From the NCBI RefSeq assembly GCF_019904235.1, contig NZ_CP063202.1:310001-374000 (forward strand): a stretch of DNA of 64,000 nt. Reading direction: 5' to 3'. The notes beneath the pieces were generated by a model, which was given only the letters and a program-made list of their open reading frames with translations, was not told the DNA's origin and searched no databases. This DNA is from Erythrobacter sp. SCSIO 43205 (GTDB lineage: Bacteria; Pseudomonadota; Alphaproteobacteria; Sphingomonadales; Sphingomonadaceae). The position numbers and the translations under genes are program-made. Of this stretch, positions 62,398-64,000 are shown piece after piece. Every line of letters begins with the position of its first letter. Position 1 is the stretch's first letter.

Positions 62398-63786
62398 ATG
62401 AAATTCGCCTCCCTCCTTCGCAGCGCTGCACTCGTTACGGCTGTCGCGCTCATCCCTGCCACCACCGCCACCATGGCGCAGGTCGACGGGAGAGCGGGCC
62501 CCGAACTCGCCAAGATTTTCGCAATCATGCAGCGGGTTCAGGCGAATTATGTCGAAGAAGTCGATGACGAAGTGCTTGTGCGCGGCGCGATTGACGGGAT
62601 GATGAGCGCGCTCGACCCGCACAGCGCCTATCTTGATGGCGGCGATCTGGAGCGGCTCAACCAGTTGATCGATGGCAATTATTCAGGCCTTGGCCTGTCC
62701 GTTATTCAGGAAGAGGGCGCGGTTAAAGTGATCTCGCCTTTCAAGGGCAGCCCGGCTGACAAGATGGGCATCAAGGCGGGCGACTTTATCACTCACCTTG
62801 AAGGCGAACTGATCGTGGGCGGTGAGCTGGACGATGCGGTTGCACGGATGCGCGGGCCTGCTGGCACGTCGATCAACCTTACCATTTTCCGTCCGGGACG
62901 TGATGAGCCGCTTGAGCTGAATGTGACGCGCGGTGTGATCGAGCTGGAGCCGGTTACGCATGAGCTGATGCCAGGCAATATCGGCCATATCTCAGTAAAC
63001 GAATTTTCCGCTGATGTTGGCAAGGATGTGTACGATGCGTGGAGCGCGCTCCAGACCGAGGCGACGGGCCGTATGGCTGGCCTTGTGCTCGATCTTCGCT
63101 CCAACCCCGGCGGCAGCCTGGATGAGGCAGTGGCGCTTACCGATCTGTTTCTTGATAAAGGCGAAATCGTCTCGCAGCGTGGGCGTTCATGGGGCGAAAC
63201 CTTTGAGTTTCAGGCTGATGACCTCGACTATTACCTGCGCCGACGGATGAGCCGTTCACAGGCGCAGATTTTCATGGGTGAAATCGCGCGCGATGTACCG
63301 ATGATCGTGCTGATTGATGCAGGCTCTGCTTCGGCTTCCGAGATTGTGGCGGGCGCGCTGCAAGATCATGGCCGTGCGCTTATCATGGGGCAGAGGAGCT
63401 TTGGTAAAGGCTCGGTCCAGTCGCTTCTGCCGCTGGGACCGGATTCGGCGCTGAAGCTCACCACGGCGCGCTATTACACGCCTAAGGGCAAATCGGTGCA
63501 GGAAGGCGGGATTGCGCCAGACATTCGCGTGCCGCAACTGTCCGATCCTGACTTTGCGCTGCGTGAAAAATACCGCACGCGTGAAAGCGATCTTCGCGGG
63601 CACCTTCGCAATGAAATTGGCCTTAAAGACGAGGAAATGGTCGAGGATTCGATTGCCGATCCGCGTTTCCAGCTGACTTCGGAGGAACTTGAGGAACAAG
63701 GCATTGAGGATTTCCAATTGCATTATGCATTGGAAACCCTGCGCCGCACTACGGCCAGTTCGGTAGCGCTCAACTCGCGCGGCTGA
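62398..63786 (+). CDS. ctpA: S41 carboxy-terminal processing peptidase
   Basis: 462 residues, signal peptide to about residue 27 (TATMAQ). PDZ at residues 85-165 (GLGLSVIQEEGAVKVISPF, KMGIKAGDFITHLEGE), then the S41 domain with LVLDLRSNPGGSLDEAV, the nucleophile Ser in GSASASEIVAGAL and the Lys in QRSFGKGSVQ (Ser/Lys dyad). The tail after 400 is acidic. Periplasmic processing of envelope proteins; it follows the EnvC homologue, as in many proteobacteria. Confidence 0.95.
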   Translation: MKFASLLRSAALVTAVALIPATTATMAQVDGRAGPELAKIFAIMQRVQANYVEEVDDEVLVRGAIDGMMSALDPHSAYLDGGDLERLNQLIDGNYSGLGLSVIQEEGAVKVISPFKGSPADKMGIKAGDFITHLEGELIVGGELDDAVARMRGPAGTSINLTIFRPGRDEPLELNVTRGVIELEPVTHELMPGNIGHISVNEFSADVGKDVYDAWSALQTEATGRMAGLVLDLRSNPGGSLDEAVALTDLFLDKGEIVSQRGRSWGETFEFQADDLDYYLRRRMSRSQAQIFMGEIARDVPMIVLIDAGSASASEIVAGALQDHGRALIMGQRSFGKGSVQSLLPLGPDSALKLTTARYYTPKGKSVQEGGIAPDIRVPQLSDPDFALREKYRTRESDLRGHLRNEIGLKDEEMVEDSIADPRFQLTSEELEEQGIEDFQLHYALETLRRTTASSVALNSRG

Positions 63787-63830
63787 CTTTAAGGGTGGGC
63801 AAGCCGCATAAGGCTCCCTAGATCGACGCC

Positions 63831-64000
63831 ATGGATGGTCTTTCAAAAGCGCGCCTGCTCGCAGTTCTGATCCCGGCTGGATTGCTGGGGGGCGCGTATA
63901 TTTCGCAATATGTTTTTGGCCTTTATCCTTGCGAGATGTGCTGGTGGCAGCGCTATCCGCATTTTGCCGCGATTCCCCTGGCGCTTGCCTCTTACGCCAT
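63831..64000 (+). CDS. dsbB: Disulfide bond formation protein B, N-terminal part (3' end outside window)
   Basis: 56 codons visible before the right edge, beginning MDGLSKARLLAVLIPAGLLG at 63831. A first membrane span is followed by the DsbB-type motif YPCEMCWWQRYPH, with the C-x-x-C pair that passes electrons to quinone. The rest is cut off by the window end. Family call rests on this motif and the position of the spans. Confidence 0.85.
   Translation, partial: MDGLSKARLLAVLIPAGLLGGAYISQYVFGLYPCEMCWWQRYPHFAAIPLALASYA

Noticed and set aside
1..64000. tRNA, rRNA, CRISPR arrays, insertion sequences and prophage genes
   Set aside because: Looked for T-loop strings, repeat-spacer patterns, transposase motifs and terminal inverted repeats by eye; none was convincing. 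A tRNA or ncRNA scan with a covariance model would be decisive.

Overview
The window looks like a chromosomal segment of an alphaproteobacterium of the order Sphingomonadales, most likely an Erythrobacter-type marine bacterium. The basis is gene content and order: the hemE-side origin layout seen in Caulobacter and relatives, the mnmE-mnmG-rsmG-parA-parB block, TrcR (DUF1013), DUF1491, DUF1192, a CarD/FdxA/SUV3-like helicase cluster, a MgPS-type helicase and a DUF4402 pilin. The lineage below the order level is inference. No rRNA, tRNA, CRISPR array or insertion sequence was recognised.

Left part (1-10.5 kb). The window opens inside an S9 peptidase gene, followed by a thioredoxin-fold ferredoxin, a CBS-domain protein, an IscA/ErpA-type Fe-S carrier and exonuclease III. 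A long minus-strand run follows: SleB-type cell wall hydrolase, DUF1491, PaaI-like thioesterase, PtsN, long-form HPF, DnaQ, CoaE, AroE, Maf and the PEP synthase regulatory protein.

Probable replication origin and partition region (10.5-20.3 kb). The 344-bp gap at 10478-10821 is AT-rich at its right end, carries a near-perfect DnaA box and five GANTC (CcrM) sites, and is the point where gene direction switches from leftward to rightward. It is therefore a strong oriC candidate. To its right lie hemE, hemJ, rho, a BLUF blue-light receptor gene, a small conserved gene, mnmE, mnmG, rsmG, parA and parB. Three parS sites (one of them with a single mismatch) lie at 15910, 17362 and 18389, the last two inside mnmG and rsmG.

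Accessory surface region (20.5-26 kb). A DUF4402 pilin-like protein, a PapD-like chaperone and a 916-residue usher-like outer-membrane protein form a divergent chaperone-usher-type system, with a strong terminator between pilin and chaperone and CtrA-like TTAACCAT motifs upstream. This is the best candidate here for a poorly described system.

Middle part (26-45 kb). Metabolic, repair and envelope genes: free Met-sulfoxide reductase, a sorbosone-dehydrogenase-like protein, a DUF815 ATPase, a long acyl-CoA dehydrogenase, TsaC, two lipoproteins, CarD, FdxA, an S4 protein, a SUV3-like helicase, an M23 peptidase, HemB, two tandem GNATs, gamma carbonic anhydrase, and a ligase/exonuclease repair pair.

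Right part (45-64 kb). A second S9 peptidase whose ribosome-binding site sits in a perfect hairpin, ClpA, DUF1192, a quinone oxidoreductase, an LpxH-like phosphoesterase with a glycosyltransferase, TrcR, an acyl-CoA ligase, a bactofilin/M23 pair, then proA-nadD-rsfS-rlmH-envC-ctpA and the start of a DsbB gene running off the end. A multi-palindromic extragenic element lies between rsfS and rlmH.

Taken together the window joins replication start and chromosome segregation, tRNA modification (MnmE/MnmG, TsaC), haem synthesis (HemE, HemJ, HemB), peptidoglycan remodelling (SleB, three M23-family proteins, CtpA, bactofilin) and a surface-fibre locus. Start sites were moved from the longest frame where motifs, overlaps or Shine-Dalgarno (SD) sequences argued for it. 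All functional calls are from motif reading only; no database search was run.
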